Shown: positions 35,705 to 44,801, counted from the stretch's first letter. The stretch is 64,000 nt of DNA from Pseudomonadota bacterium (GCA_021781835.1 JAJXWD010000010.1:1-64000); one strand, 5' to 3'. Numbers and translations are program-made. The notes: generated by a model from the letters alone, not told the origin.

Positions 35705-36175
35705 TCAGTCGCGCTTGAGCCGGGCGCGGCCGTGATTGTTGCCTTCATCCACCAGCTGGGTGAGCAGGGCGAGGAATTGCGCCTGTTCATCGGTGCTTAA
35801 GGGGGCGAGCAGGGTTTCCTGGGTGGCGCGCAGGGCGGGCCAGGCTTTTTCCACCACGCGGCGGCCCTTGGGCGTGAGGGCGAGGAGCTTCTGGCGGCGG
35901 TCTTGGCGGCTGATGCTGCGCTTGAGCAGCGCCGCGGCCTCGAGCCGGGCGACCACGCTGGCCATGGTGGCGCGGTCGGCGCCCACGGCCTCGGCCACCT
36001 CGGACTGGTCCTGCCCGCTTTTGGCGCCGATGACGGTGAGCACGGAAAGCTGCACCGATGTAACCCCCGTGCCGGCCACCAGCTCGGCGAACAGGGCCTG
36101 GTTGATCTGGTGAAGACGGCGAACCAGAAACCCCGGCAGGCGGGATAATTCTTCAGTCAATTGGTCTGCGGGCAT
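35705..36175 (-). CDS. MarR-family transcriptional regulator
   Basis: A 156-residue winged-helix repressor-type protein. The core is TSVQLSVLTVIGAKSGQDQS, EVAEAVGADRATMASVVARL, and the wing KRSISRQDRRQKLLALTPKG. The start MPADQLTEELSRLPGF at 36175 is chosen; in-frame ATGs at 36205 and 36277 would add 10 or 34 residues. It ends convergently 17 bp from the EipB gene and begins 248 bp downstream of metH. Target unknown. Confidence 0.88.
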   Translation of the reverse strand: MPADQLTEELSRLPGFLVRRLHQINQALFAELVAGTGVTSVQLSVLTVIGAKSGQDQSEVAEAVGADRATMASVVARLEAAALLKRSISRQDRRQKLLALTPKGRRVVEKAWPALRATQETLLAPLSTDEQAQFLALLTQLVDEGNNHGRARLKRD

Positions 36176-36422
36176 CAAAAGCTCCACGTCACCCGCTCGG
36201 GGCATTAAATAATTTCGGTCTTGAGTAAGTATGCGCCTAATCAATTCTGGGATGAAATCAAATTGCGATATTTTCAAGGCAGATTCATGGTTTTTTCTCG
36301 TCTGGGCGGGCGAAAACTGGGTGGTGGAAGGTTGCTGTTCCGGTCAAAGAGAAACTATTTCGCTAACTAAATGTATCGATATAGGACAGGTATTCTCCCC
36401 CCGCCGGGGAGAGGGGGCGCGC

Positions 36423-39400
36423 TCAGACCGAGAAATACCGGGCGTGGCGGTTGAGAATCACCAGCGCCGAGGTCGATTGCTCGGGGTGGAGCTGGTATTC
36501 ATCGGACAGCGAGATGCCGATTCGCTCGGCGCCGAGCAGGCGTAAAATCTGCGCCTGATCCTCGAGCTTGGGGCAGGCGGGGTAGCCGAACGAGTAGCGC
36601 GAGCCGCGATAGCCCTGGGCCAGCATGGCCTCGATCTCGCGGGCATCCTCGGCGCCAAAGCCCAGCTCGGCGCGGATGCGCTTGTGGGTGTATTCGGCCA
36701 GGGCCTCGGCCATCTCGACCGACAGCCCGTGCAGATAGAGATAATCCTGGTAGCGGTTGGCCTCGAACCATTGCCGCGCAACCTCAGAGGCGTGCTGGCC
36801 CATGGTCACCGCCTGCAACCCGACCACGCCGCGGCCCTCGGCGATGTCGGGCAGGAAGTCGGCGATGCATTCGCCATCCTCTTTCGGCTGGCGGGGCAGG
36901 GTGAAGCGCGCCGCCTCGGCGCCGTTTTCGAACAGCACGAGATCATTGCCATCGCCCGCCGCCTGCCAGTAGCCGTAAACCGCCTGGGGGCGCAAAATCG
37001 CCTCGGCCTCGCATAGATCGAGCATGCGCCGCATCACCGGGCGCAGCTCCTGGCGCGCCCAGGCCAGAAACTCATCGAGCGTGCGGTCCTGTTTGCGAAA
37101 GCCCCATTGGAACTGGAACAGCGACCGCTCATTGATGAAGGGCACCAGGGCCTTGGGCGAGGCTTCGAGGATCTTGGCGCCCCAGAAAGGCGGGGCGAGG
37201 GCCGGCTCGTCGGCGTTCAGCCGGCCGCGCCGGGCCTTGGCGGCGGCCTTGTCCACGGGCGCGAAGGCGGCTTCCTGCGCCTGGCCCAGCGTGCGGCGGG
37301 TGTTGCGGGCCTTGCCGGCGCGCTTGGCCTGGGTGGCGGCGAGGTAGGCGTCGAACTGGCCGGTGACGACCTTGTCCATCAGGTGCAGCCCGTCGAACGC
37401 GTCGCGCGCGTAGGCGACCCGGCCGGAGGCGTAGGAGGCCACGCAATCATCCTCGACATAATTGCGCGTGAGCGCGGCGCCGCCGAGCAGCACCGGCACC
37501 TCGAGCCCGAGCCGCGACATTTCCTCGAGGTTTTCGCGCATCACCACGGTCGATTTGACCAGCAGCCCAGACATGCCGAGCGCCTGGGCGTTATGGGCGC
37601 GCACGGCCTCCACCATCTCGCCGAGCGGCACCTTGATGCCGAGATTGACGACCTTGTAGCCGTTATTGGTGAGGATGATGTCGACCAGGTTCTTGCCGAT
37701 ATCGTGCACGTCGCCCTTGACGGTGGCGAGCACCAGCGTGCCGCGCTCCTCGCCCGCCACGCGCTCCATCAGCGGCTCCAGATGCGCCACCGCCGCCTTC
37801 ATCGTCTCGGCCGATTGCAGCACGAAGGGGAGCTGCATCTTGCCCGCGCCGAATAATTCGCCCACCACCTTCATGCCCTCGAGCAGAATGGTGTTGATGA
37901 TGTCGAGCGGCTTGTGGGTTCGCAGCGCCTCGTCGAGGTCGGCGTCCAGCCCCTTGCGGTCGCCATCGACGATGCGCTCCTTCAGCCGCTCCTCGATCGT
38001 CTCGGCCTTTTTCTTGGCGCCGAGATCGGCGGCCTTGCGGCCCGCGAACATCTCGAGCAGCTTTTGCAGCGGGTCGTAATCCTCGGCCCGGCGGTCATAG
38101 ATCAGGTCTTCGCAGACCTTGACCTCGGCGGGGTCGATCAGGTGCAGGGGGCGGATTTTCGAGACATGCACGATGGCGCCGGTCATGCCGGCTTTCACCG
38201 CATGGTCGAGAAACACCGAGTTGAGCACCGCGCGCGCGGCGGGGTTGAGGCCAAAGGAAATGTTGGACAGCCCGAGGATGATCTGGATGTCGGGGAATTC
38301 CTCGCGGATCGCGCGGATGCCTTCGAGGGTCCACAAACCCAGTTTGCGGTCATCCTCGTTGCCGGTGGCGATGGTGAAGGTGAGCGGATCGATCAGCAGG
38401 TCGCTTTGCGCGAGGCCGTATTGATCGCAGGCGAACCGAACCAGCCGGCGGGCGATTTCGAGCTTGCGCTCGGGCTCCTTGGCCATGCCCGTCTCGTCGA
38501 TGGTGAGGGCGATGACGGCGGCGCCGAATTTTTTGGCGAGGGTGAGGCGCTCATGGGCGTGGCCCTCGCCATCCTCGAAATTGATCGAGTTGATGATCGG
38601 CTTGCCGCCATGGAGCTTGAGGGCGGCCTCGATCACCGGGGTCTCGGTGCTGTCGATCACCAAAGGCGCGTTGACCGAGGCGGTGAAGCGCTTGACCACC
38701 TCGTTCATCTCGACGGTCTCGTTGCGCCCGACAAAGGCGGTGCAGATGTCGAGCGCGTTTGAGGCCTCGGCCACCTGCTCGCGGCCCATGGCCACGCAGC
38801 CATCCCAATCGCCCTGCTCTTGCAGCTCGCGCCATTTTTTCGAGCCGTTGGCGTTGCAGCGCTCGCCGATGGAGAAATAGGCGTTTTCCTGGCGCAGCGG
38901 CACGGCGTTATAGAGGCTCGACACCGCGGGCACCCAGGTGAAGCTGCGCTTGACCGGCGCGGGGCGGAAGCCGCCGCGCTTTTTGAGCATGGCATCGAGC
39001 GCCTGGATGTGGGGGATGGAGGTGCCGCAGCACCCGCCCACCAGATTAACCCCGTCCTCGGCCACGAAACGCTCGACCCAGCTGGCCATGTCGGGGCCAG
39101 ACAGCGGGTAGTGGGTTTTGCCGTCCACCAGTTCGGGCAGGCCGGCATTGGGCTGCACCGAGATCAGCCCCGGCCAGTTTTGCGACAGATAGCGCACATG
39201 CTCGGCCATTTCCTGCGGGCCGGTGGCGCAGTTGAGGCCAAGCAGCGGCACATCGAGCGCCTGCACGATGGTGGTGGCGGCGCCGATGTCGGGGCCGACC
39301 AGCAGGGTGCCGGTGGTCTCGACCGTGACCTGCACGAAAATGGGAATGTCCGACCCGGCCTGCGCGATGGCGCGCTTGGCGCCGTTGACGGCGGCCTTGA

Positions 39401-39914
39401 TCTGGAGCGTGTCCTGGCAGGTTTCGATGAGCAGCGCATCGGCCCCGCCCGCGATCAGCCCGGCGCATTGCGCGAACAGCGCCGCTTCCAGCGGGTCATA
39501 GGCGATGTTGCCAAGGGTTGGCAGCTTGGTGCCCGGCCCGATGGAGCCAACCACCCAGCGCGGGCGGTCATCGGCGAAGCTTTCGGCGGCCTCGCGGGCC
39601 AGTTCAGCGGCGATCTTGTTGATCTCGAAGGTTTTGTCTTCCAGCTCGAACTCGGCCAGCGTGAGCGGCGAGCCGCCGAACGAGTTGGTCTCGACCATGT
39701 CGGCGCCGGCCTCGAAATAGCCGCGATGAATCTCGCGCACCAGATCGGGGCGCGAGAGGTTGAGCACCTCGGTACAGTTCTCCCGGCCCCAGAAATCGGT
39801 CTCGGTATCGAGGGTGAGGGCCTGCACGCGCGAGCCCATGCCGCCATCACAAAGCAGCACGGAGCGGTTGAGGGCCTCGAGGAGGTGGGGGCGGGCGGAA
39901 CGATGGTGCGACAT
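36423..39914 (-). CDS. metH: Cobalamin-dependent methionine synthase MetH
   Basis: Makes methionine from homocysteine and methyl-tetrahydrofolate; 1163 residues. Domains in order: homocysteine-binding with zinc cysteines (GLNCATGPQE and GGCCGTS near 293), pterin-binding (IGERCNANGSKKW, SINFEDGEGHAHE), the B12 cap, the B12-binding DVHDIGKNLV near residue 734, and the activation domain ending YRGSRYSFGYPACPKLEDQA. No cobalamin riboswitch fits in the 39-bp upstream gap. It is divergent from a CxCC small protein. Confidence 0.98.
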   Translation of the reverse strand: MSHHRSARPHLLEALNRSVLLCDGGMGSRVQALTLDTETDFWGRENCTEVLNLSRPDLVREIHRGYFEAGADMVETNSFGGSPLTLAEFELEDKTFEINKIAAELAREAAESFADDRPRWVVGSIGPGTKLPTLGNIAYDPLEAALFAQCAGLIAGGADALLIETCQDTLQIKAAVNGAKRAIAQAGSDIPIFVQVTVETTGTLLVGPDIGAATTIVQALDVPLLGLNCATGPQEMAEHVRYLSQNWPGLISVQPNAGLPELVDGKTHYPLSGPDMASWVERFVAEDGVNLVGGCCGTSIPHIQALDAMLKKRGGFRPAPVKRSFTWVPAVSSLYNAVPLRQENAYFSIGERCNANGSKKWRELQEQGDWDGCVAMGREQVAEASNALDICTAFVGRNETVEMNEVVKRFTASVNAPLVIDSTETPVIEAALKLHGGKPIINSINFEDGEGHAHERLTLAKKFGAAVIALTIDETGMAKEPERKLEIARRLVRFACDQYGLAQSDLLIDPLTFTIATGNEDDRKLGLWTLEGIRAIREEFPDIQIILGLSNISFGLNPAARAVLNSVFLDHAVKAGMTGAIVHVSKIRPLHLIDPAEVKVCEDLIYDRRAEDYDPLQKLLEMFAGRKAADLGAKKKAETIEERLKERIVDGDRKGLDADLDEALRTHKPLDIINTILLEGMKVVGELFGAGKMQLPFVLQSAETMKAAVAHLEPLMERVAGEERGTLVLATVKGDVHDIGKNLVDIILTNNGYKVVNLGIKVPLGEMVEAVRAHNAQALGMSGLLVKSTVVMRENLEEMSRLGLEVPVLLGGAALTRNYVEDDCVASYASGRVAYARDAFDGLHLMDKVVTGQFDAYLAATQAKRAGKARNTRRTLGQAQEAAFAPVDKAAAKARRGRLNADEPALAPPFWGAKILEASPKALVPFINERSLFQFQWGFRKQDRTLDEFLAWARQELRPVMRRMLDLCEAEAILRPQAVYGYWQAAGDGNDLVLFENGAEAARFTLPRQPKEDGECIADFLPDIAEGRGVVGLQAVTMGQHASEVARQWFEANRYQDYLYLHGLSVEMAEALAEYTHKRIRAELGFGAEDAREIEAMLAQGYRGSRYSFGYPACPKLEDQAQILRLLGAERIGISLSDEYQLHPEQSTSALVILNRHARYFSV

Positions 39915-39953
39915 GGGCTTTCAGATACACCCGAAATGCTTCATGTCCAGATA

Positions 39954-40274
39954 ATGAACGCAGATAGCCGCATAGAGGTGGTGTTTGGGCAACGGCCAGG
40001 CAGGGGGGATGCCGTGCTGGCCGAGGAGCGCCATGCCGTGCCGCCCGGCCCGCACGCGGCTTATTTCGCGCTGAGCCATGCGGTGGGCTGCGCGTGCTGC
40101 GTGGGGCAAAGCCCGGCGGGGGCGGCGCTGGCCACGCTGTTTCGGGCGCGTGCCACCGGCCGGGCGCCGTTTTTCCGGCGCGTGGTGGTGCTGGCCAGCC
40201 CGGCGGGCGAGGCGGCCGTGCGCCTGGCGCTGGCGCAAGAGGCACTGGCCATGGCCCGCTACCGGGCGGGTTGA
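39954..40274 (+). CDS. Small CxCC protein of unknown function
   Basis: A 106-residue protein, MNADSRIEVVFGQRPG, with the motif GCACCVGQSPAGAALATLF followed by RARATGRAPFFRRVVVL. I have an impression of similar GCxCC small proteins near CobW-type metal GTPases in this family of bacteria, but cannot name a family. The clustered cysteines suggest metal binding. It is divergent from metH across 39 bp, so a link with cobalamin or zinc supply to MetH is possible but is inference. Its 3' end overlaps the TacT-like gene by 16 bp. Confidence 0.65.
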   Translation: MNADSRIEVVFGQRPGRGDAVLAEERHAVPPGPHAAYFALSHAVGCACCVGQSPAGAALATLFRARATGRAPFFRRVVVLASPAGEAAVRLALAQEALAMARYRAG

Positions 40275-40738
40275 AGGGCCAGGAACATCTGAGTTTCCCG
40301 GTCTGAGAAGGCGCGGAACCCGTGGCGGGCATAAAAATGCCGCGCCTGGGGGCTGGGGGCGTCGGCGATGGCGGCGAGCGGGGGGGAGGGCAGGGCGGCC
40401 AGGCGGCTCAGCGCATCGGCCAGCAGGGCGGCGCCCAAACCTTGGCGGCGGTGGCGCTTGTCCACGCACAGGCGGGTGAGGCGCGCGGCGGCGATTTCGG
40501 GGTAGCGCGAGGGGCGCGGGCCGCGCTCGCCCAGCAGGTCCGGGAGCCGCAAGGTGAGCCCCGAGAGCGCGTAAAACCCCCGTGGCGCGGGCGCGGAGGG
40601 CAAGGTGAGCACGAACAGCGCGATGAGCCCCTTGCCGGCCGCGCGCGGGCCGAGGCTGCGGAAATATTTATCGAGCGCGGGGGAGCCGGAGCGGAAGGCG
40701 GCGCGGTCATCGCCGGGGGAGAGCGGGGCGATGGCCAT
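40259..40738 (-). CDS. TacT-like GNAT toxin
   Basis: A 159-residue GNAT domain with the features of toxins that acetylate aminoacyl-tRNA: a start of the type FRSGSPALDKYF, the acetyl-CoA loop VDKRHRRQGLGAALLADAL, and the terminal HFYARHGFRAF with the conserved Tyr. It follows the DUF1778 antitoxin gene immediately (TGA then ATG), the normal order for tacA-tacT modules. Activity is inferred from family and context. Confidence 0.85.
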   Translation of the reverse strand: MAIAPLSPGDDRAAFRSGSPALDKYFRSLGPRAAGKGLIALFVLTLPSAPAPRGFYALSGLTLRLPDLLGERGPRPSRYPEIAAARLTRLCVDKRHRRQGLGAALLADALSRLAALPSPPLAAIADAPSPQARHFYARHGFRAFSDRETQMFLALQPAR

Positions 40739-40996
40739 TCAGCCGCCCCGGCGGGCCGTGACCAGCGCCTCCACCAGCGCCCGGCCATCCTGCACAGAAA
40801 GGGTCAGGCGCTGATGCGCCTCGATCGCGTGGGCGGCGCCCTCCTGCACGGCGGTGAGCACGAAATCGGTCACGCTGCGCCCGGTGAGCGCGGCGGCATG
40901 TTCGATCAACGATTTTTGCGCCACGCTCAGGCGCACCTCCAGCCGCTCGGCCCGCGCCCGGCCGGGCTTTGCCGTTTCATCCGCCACCTTGCCCAT
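40739..40996 (-). CDS. TacA-like DUF1778 antitoxin
   Basis: An 85-residue ribbon-helix-helix antitoxin: ERLEVRLSVAQKSLIEHAAA near residue 17, then LTGRSVTDFVLTAVQEGA, the DUF1778 core, and a tail that should wrap the toxin. The ATG at 40996 fits the family; a TTG at 41056 is an alternative. The operon is probably autoregulated by the pair. Confidence 0.88.
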   Translation of the reverse strand: MGKVADETAKPGRARAERLEVRLSVAQKSLIEHAAALTGRSVTDFVLTAVQEGAAHAIEAHQRLTLSVQDGRALVEALVTARRGG

Positions 40997-41098
40997 CCTG
41001 CCCGCATTGCCCGTAAAGGTTGTGGATTTCGTAGCATTCGCGGCCAAGATCCGCAATCTTTGGTTGGGGTGGGGCGGCGCTTACATCATCCCGCCTCA

Positions 41099-41114
41099 GG
41101 GCTGACGGGTATTA
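41099..41114. repeat. 16-bp repeat shared with the palindrome at 22145
   Basis: GGGCTGACGGGTATTA is identical to 22167-22182. Its last three bases (TTA) form the stop codon TAA of the leftward gene ending at 41112. Confidence 0.6.
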
Positions 41115-41366
41115 CAGACGGAGCGTGTTTTTGCGGGTGCCGAAGGGGCAGCGGGCCAGCAGCCCGCGCAGCCAGCCTTGATGCGGGGCCGGGGGCAGGG
41201 CAAAGCGCCCGCCCATGGCGAAGCGGGTCAGGTGATAGGCAATCTCGGGGTGGCGCTTGAAATAGGCGCGCACGATGGTCTCGGCCTCGACATCGGGGTC
41301 CGTTTCGGCCGCCGCCAGCAGGCGGTCGAGAAACGCCAGAATCGCCAGATGCTCGTCACGGGTCAT
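41112..41366 (-). CDS. Small protein resembling the DUF2076 N-terminal region
   Basis: An 84-residue protein: MTRDEHLAILAFLDRLLAAA, then DVEAETIVRAYFKRHPEIAY and a Pro-rich turn. The first half resembles the start of DUF2076 periplasmic-type proteins (a dimer-like helix, DPEAE, then PDAPY). The longer C-terminal part of that family is missing, so this is a tentative match or a truncated relic. The stop codon lies within a repeated 16-mer. An alternative ATG is at 41402. Confidence 0.5.
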   Translation of the reverse strand: MTRDEHLAILAFLDRLLAAAETDPDVEAETIVRAYFKRHPEIAYHLTRFAMGGRFALPPAPHQGWLRGLLARCPFGTRKNTLRL

Positions 41367-41429
41367 GGTCGGTGTCTTGGGGGCGGCGGCCGGCGGCGGC
41401 AAGGGCGAATTGGCAGTGTAACCGCGAAT

Positions 41430-41954
41430 TCACTCATCCACAGTGTAACAGACAGATTGATAAACCAGCATCGTCTCGCCCAGGCGGTCGAAATGGCCGC
41501 ACGCGCTCATGCCGATGGCCCCGAGCACGGCGCGGGAGGCGAAATTGCTCTCGCGCGCCACCGCCACGATGCGCGGCAGCCGTGCCGCCTCATGCCCGAA
41601 CCGGCGCGCCGCGCCCGCGGCCTCCACCGCCAAGCCGGCGCCGCGCACATCGGGCAGCATGGCGAAGCGCAGCGCCACGCCCAGCCCGTCCGGGCGGTGC
41701 TGCAATGCCACGATGCCCAGAAACTTGCCGCGCCGGGCACGCACCGCCCAGACGCCAAAACCATACCGCCCCCAGTCGCGGATCTCGCCGGCCAGCTCCT
41801 CGGCCACTTGCGGGGGCGAGCGCACGCCGCCCAACATCAACGCATAGGCGCGCGGGTCGCCCTTCAGACGCACCAGATCGTGCAAATCCCAATACCCCAC
41901 CGGCGTGAGGCGCAGCCGCCCTGTCTCGATGATCCAGGCCGGGGTGACGGTCAT
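41430..41954 (-). CDS. GNAT family N-acetyltransferase (RimJ/RimL type)
   Basis: A 174-residue acetyltransferase. It begins TVTPAWIIETGRLRLTPVGY, and contains RFAMLPDVRGAGLAVEAAGA as the acetyl-CoA loop, then VAVARESNFASRAVLGAIGM, the usual RimJ pattern of neighbouring-residue change. The ATG at 41954 is the first compatible with homology; the frame runs open further upstream. The acceptor is unknown. Confidence 0.85.
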   Translation of the reverse strand: MTVTPAWIIETGRLRLTPVGYWDLHDLVRLKGDPRAYALMLGGVRSPPQVAEELAGEIRDWGRYGFGVWAVRARRGKFLGIVALQHRPDGLGVALRFAMLPDVRGAGLAVEAAGAARRFGHEAARLPRIVAVARESNFASRAVLGAIGMSACGHFDRLGETMLVYQSVCYTVDE

Positions 41955-42059
41955 GCGGGGCTGGCCCCCCGCAAAGGGCCGGGAGGCCCTTGGAACCCAT
42001 CCGGCTTGTCCCGGGTACCCCCGCAAGGGAGGGGGCCAGGGCAAGCCAAATATTGAGGT

Positions 42060-42107
42060 CCAGGGTCTTGGACCCTGGCGGGGGGGGCAGGGGGACAGCA
42101 TCCCCCC
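42060..42107. repeat. G-rich double-hairpin repeat, copy 1
   Basis: CCAGGGTC-TTG-GACCCTGG (42060-42078) is followed by GGGGGACAGCATCCCCC (42090-42106). The second hairpin recurs at 45466-45490 (reverse) and 45620-45636. It lies in the 187-bp gap between a GNAT gene and ettA, which has another hairpin (AAGGGCC..GGCCCTT) near 41978. Confidence 0.65.
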
Positions 42108-42141
42108 GCGGCGGACAGCTTGGCCGTCACGCGGGGGCCGG

Positions 42142-43821
42142 TCAGCGGGTCAGGGGGCGGTATTTGATGCGGTGGGGTTCGGTGGCGTCGTGGCCCAGGC
42201 GGCGGCGCTTGTCTTCCTCGTAGGCCTGGAAGTTGCCCTCGAACCATTCGACGTGGCTATCGCCCTCGAAGGCCAGGATGTGGGTGGCCAGACGGTCGAG
42301 GAACCAGCGGTCATGCGAGATGATGACGGCGCAGCCGGGGAATTCCATCAGCGCCTCTTCCAGCGCGCGCAGGGTGTCCACGTCGAGGTCGTTGGTCGGC
42401 TCGTCGAGCAGGATGACGTTGGCTTCGGATTTCAGCATCTTGGCCAGGTGCACGCGGTTGCGCTCGCCGCCCGAGAGCACGCCGACCTTTTTCTGCTGGT
42501 CGGCGCCCTTGAAGTTGAACGCCCCCACATAGGCGCGCGACGCGACGGCGCGCTTGCCCAGATAGATGACATCGGTGCCGCCCGAGATTTCCTCCCAGAC
42601 GTTTTTATTGTCATCGAGGCTGTCGCGGCTCTGATCGACATAGCCGAGCTTCACCGTCTCACCGATCTTGAGGCTGCCCGCATCCGGGTGCTCGCTGCCG
42701 GTGATCATTTTGAACAAGGTGGATTTGCCCGCGCCGTTGGGGCCGATGACGCCGACAATGCCGCCGGGCGGCAGCTTGAAGTTCAGCTTCTCGATCAGCT
42801 CGCGGTCGCCAAAGCCCTTGCAAAGCTCGATGGCCTCGATGACCGTGCCACCCAGGCGCGGCCCCGGCGGGATGACGATTTCGGCCACGCCCGTCTGCAT
42901 CTCCTGAGACTTTTGCAGCATCTCCTCGTAACGCTGGATGCGCGCGCGGGATTTGGTCTGGCGGGCCTTGGGGCTGGCCGAGATCCATTCCTGCTCCTCG
43001 GCCAGGGCGCGCTGGCGGGCGGTCTCTTCCTTTTCTTCCTGGGCCAGGCGCTTTTGCTTCTGCGCCAGCCAGGCGGAGTAGTTGCCCTCATACGGGTAGC
43101 CGCGGCCGCGCTCGATTTCGAGGATCCAGTTGGTCACGTTATCGAGGAAGTAGCGGTCGTGGGTGACGAGGATGACGGTGCCGGTATATTTTTGCAGCGT
43201 GCGCTCCAGCCAGGCCACCGATTCAGCGTCGAGATGGTTGGTCGGCTCGTCGAGCAGCAGCAAATCGGGTTTTTCGAGCAGCAGGCGGCAGAGCGCCACG
43301 CGCCGGCGCTCGCCGCCCGAAAGCGGGCCGACGGCGGCCTCGGGCGGGGGGCAGCGCAGGGCGTCGAGGGCGATTTCAATCTGGCGGTCGAGGTCCCAGC
43401 CATCCGCCGCGTCGATCTGCTCTTGCAGCTGCGCCTGCTCGGCCAGCAGCTCGTTCATCTTGTCATCGTCCATGGGCTCCATGAACGCTTCGGAGATTTC
43501 GTTGAAGCGGGTGATGGCGGCCTTGAGCGCGGCAAACGCCATGGCGACGTTTTCGCCCACGTTTTTATCGGGGTCGAGATGCGGCTCCTGCGGCAGATAG
43601 CCAACGCGCGCGCCCTCGGCCGCCCAGGCCTCGCCGCCATATTCCTTCTCGATCCCGGCCATGATTTTCAGCAATGTCGATTTACCGGCGCCGTTGACGC
43701 CCAAAACGCCGATCTTCACCCCCGGCAGGAACGAAAGCGTGATGCCCTTGAACACCTCACGCCCGCCCGGATAGGCCTTGGTGAGGTCTTTCATCACATA
43801 AACATACTGATACGAGGCCAT
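42142..43821 (-). CDS. ettA: ABC-F translational throttle protein EttA
   Basis: ABC-F ATPase of 559 residues with two nucleotide-binding domains and no membrane segment; it binds the ribosomal E site and gates elongation with the ATP/ADP ratio. NBD1 has GVNGAGKSTLLK near residue 39 and LSGGERRRVALCRLLL; the linker P-site-contact region is EEKEETARQRALAEEQEWIS; NBD2 has GPNGAGKSTLFK and LSGGERNRVHLA. The start MASYQYVYVMKDLTKAYPGG at 43821 is typical of EttA. It is divergent from a glycosyltransferase gene. Confidence 0.95.
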   Translation of the reverse strand: MASYQYVYVMKDLTKAYPGGREVFKGITLSFLPGVKIGVLGVNGAGKSTLLKIMAGIEKEYGGEAWAAEGARVGYLPQEPHLDPDKNVGENVAMAFAALKAAITRFNEISEAFMEPMDDDKMNELLAEQAQLQEQIDAADGWDLDRQIEIALDALRCPPPEAAVGPLSGGERRRVALCRLLLEKPDLLLLDEPTNHLDAESVAWLERTLQKYTGTVILVTHDRYFLDNVTNWILEIERGRGYPYEGNYSAWLAQKQKRLAQEEKEETARQRALAEEQEWISASPKARQTKSRARIQRYEEMLQKSQEMQTGVAEIVIPPGPRLGGTVIEAIELCKGFGDRELIEKLNFKLPPGGIVGVIGPNGAGKSTLFKMITGSEHPDAGSLKIGETVKLGYVDQSRDSLDDNKNVWEEISGGTDVIYLGKRAVASRAYVGAFNFKGADQQKKVGVLSGGERNRVHLAKMLKSEANVILLDEPTNDLDVDTLRALEEALMEFPGCAVIISHDRWFLDRLATHILAFEGDSHVEWFEGNFQAYEEDKRRRLGHDATEPHRIKYRPLTR

Positions 43822-43885
43822 GTCGCGCGTCCTTAACACTCTGCGTTGGCGAGGGTATAATTGGGCGGCAAACAAGGGGCAAGCG

Positions 43886-44695
43886 ATGCGCGTAGCCTGC
43901 GTGATGATGCAGAGAAACGAGGTGAACGCGCTCGAGCCCTGGATACGCTATCATGCCCATCTTTTTGGGCTCGGCAACCTGTTCATCATCGACCATGGCT
44001 CCGACCACCCGGCGGTGGTGGCAACGCTCGCTCGCTTCGAGGGTGAGGGCGCGCGGGTCATGCGTTTGCCGGCCGGCAGCGATTACCGCACGAAGGGGGA
44101 GCTGGTCAGCCAAGTGCTGCGCACGCTTGGAGGCTGGGGCGTATACGACCTGCTCTTGCCTCTGGACTGCGATGAATTCCTGGTCCTGCGCGGTCCCGAT
44201 GACCGTTTCACTGCCGAAAAACCCGCGCTTGAGGCTTGTCTGGCGCTTTTACGCGGCCAGGCCGTGGTGCCCGAGGTCAAGGAGAACCTGATCAATATTC
44301 TGGGTGTGCCCGGGCGGTTTTGGGTGTTGCCTTATCAGAAGGTGCTGTTTACCGGCGGACATGTGGGGGCGGTCGATCACGGGTCCCACCAGGACGTCTC
44401 CGGCCAAGCCCTGGTGCGTCTGCCCACCCGGCTGGCCTATCTGCATTTTCACCACAAGCCCTATGCCGCCTGGGCCGAGGCCGCGCGCGAGAAGCTCCGG
44501 CCTTATGTCGATGTGAACGATCAGGCCGCCCTGACGGCGTTCCGGGGGCCTGGGTGGCATCTGGTGACAAATCTCCAGAGGTCTGAGAGCGCCTATACCG
44601 CCATGATGAAAGATGGGCCCGGGGCGGTGAGTGTGCGGGGATTGGCGGAAATTTTTTCAGCATTGGGAATTGATCCGCTATTTTGCGAACGCTGA
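43886..44695 (+). CDS. Glycosyltransferase family 92/family 2-like protein
   Basis: A 269-residue protein starting RVACVMMQRNEVNALEPWIR then YHAHLFGLGNLFIIDHGSDH, the pattern of glycosyltransferases that begin with a request-for-position motif (NE..L..W..YH). The metal-binding motif is LDCDEF near residue 96. The acceptor is unknown; relatives act on surface glycans. AAGGGG precedes ATG 43886. It sits alone between ettA and a tRNA gene. Confidence 0.8.
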   Translation: MRVACVMMQRNEVNALEPWIRYHAHLFGLGNLFIIDHGSDHPAVVATLARFEGEGARVMRLPAGSDYRTKGELVSQVLRTLGGWGVYDLLLPLDCDEFLVLRGPDDRFTAEKPALEACLALLRGQAVVPEVKENLINILGVPGRFWVLPYQKVLFTGGHVGAVDHGSHQDVSGQALVRLPTRLAYLHFHHKPYAAWAEAAREKLRPYVDVNDQAALTAFRGPGWHLVTNLQRSESAYTAMMKDGPGAVSVRGLAEIFSALGIDPLFCER

Positions 44696-44725
44696 CCCCG
44701 TGAGGCTCTGGCGCGGTCAAACCCG

Positions 44726-44801
44726 TGGTGCGCCGGGCAGGATTCGAACCTGCAACCAAACCGTTATGAGCGGTCCGCTCTAACCGTTGAGCTACCAGCG
44801 C
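44726..44801 (-). tRNA. tRNA with CAT anticodon (probably tRNA-Ile2, lysidine type)
   Basis: Minus-strand cloverleaf of 76 nt with encoded CCA: acceptor GCGCTGG pairs with CCGGCGC, D arm GCTC..GAGC, anticodon loop CTCATAA, T arm GCAGG TTCGAAT CCTGC. It is not initiator tRNA. The 8-nt D loop and TTGGTT variable loop resemble tRNA-Ile2 more than elongator tRNA-Met, so lysidine modification of the C is likely. Confidence 0.9.

Noticed and set aside
39915-39953. Cobalamin riboswitch for metH
   Set aside because: The gap to the divergent gene is 39 bp, too short, and no B12 box was seen.
40274-40738. The GNAT gene as a general acetyltransferase
   Set aside because: The adjacent DUF1778 antitoxin gene and toxin-type N-terminus favour TacT.
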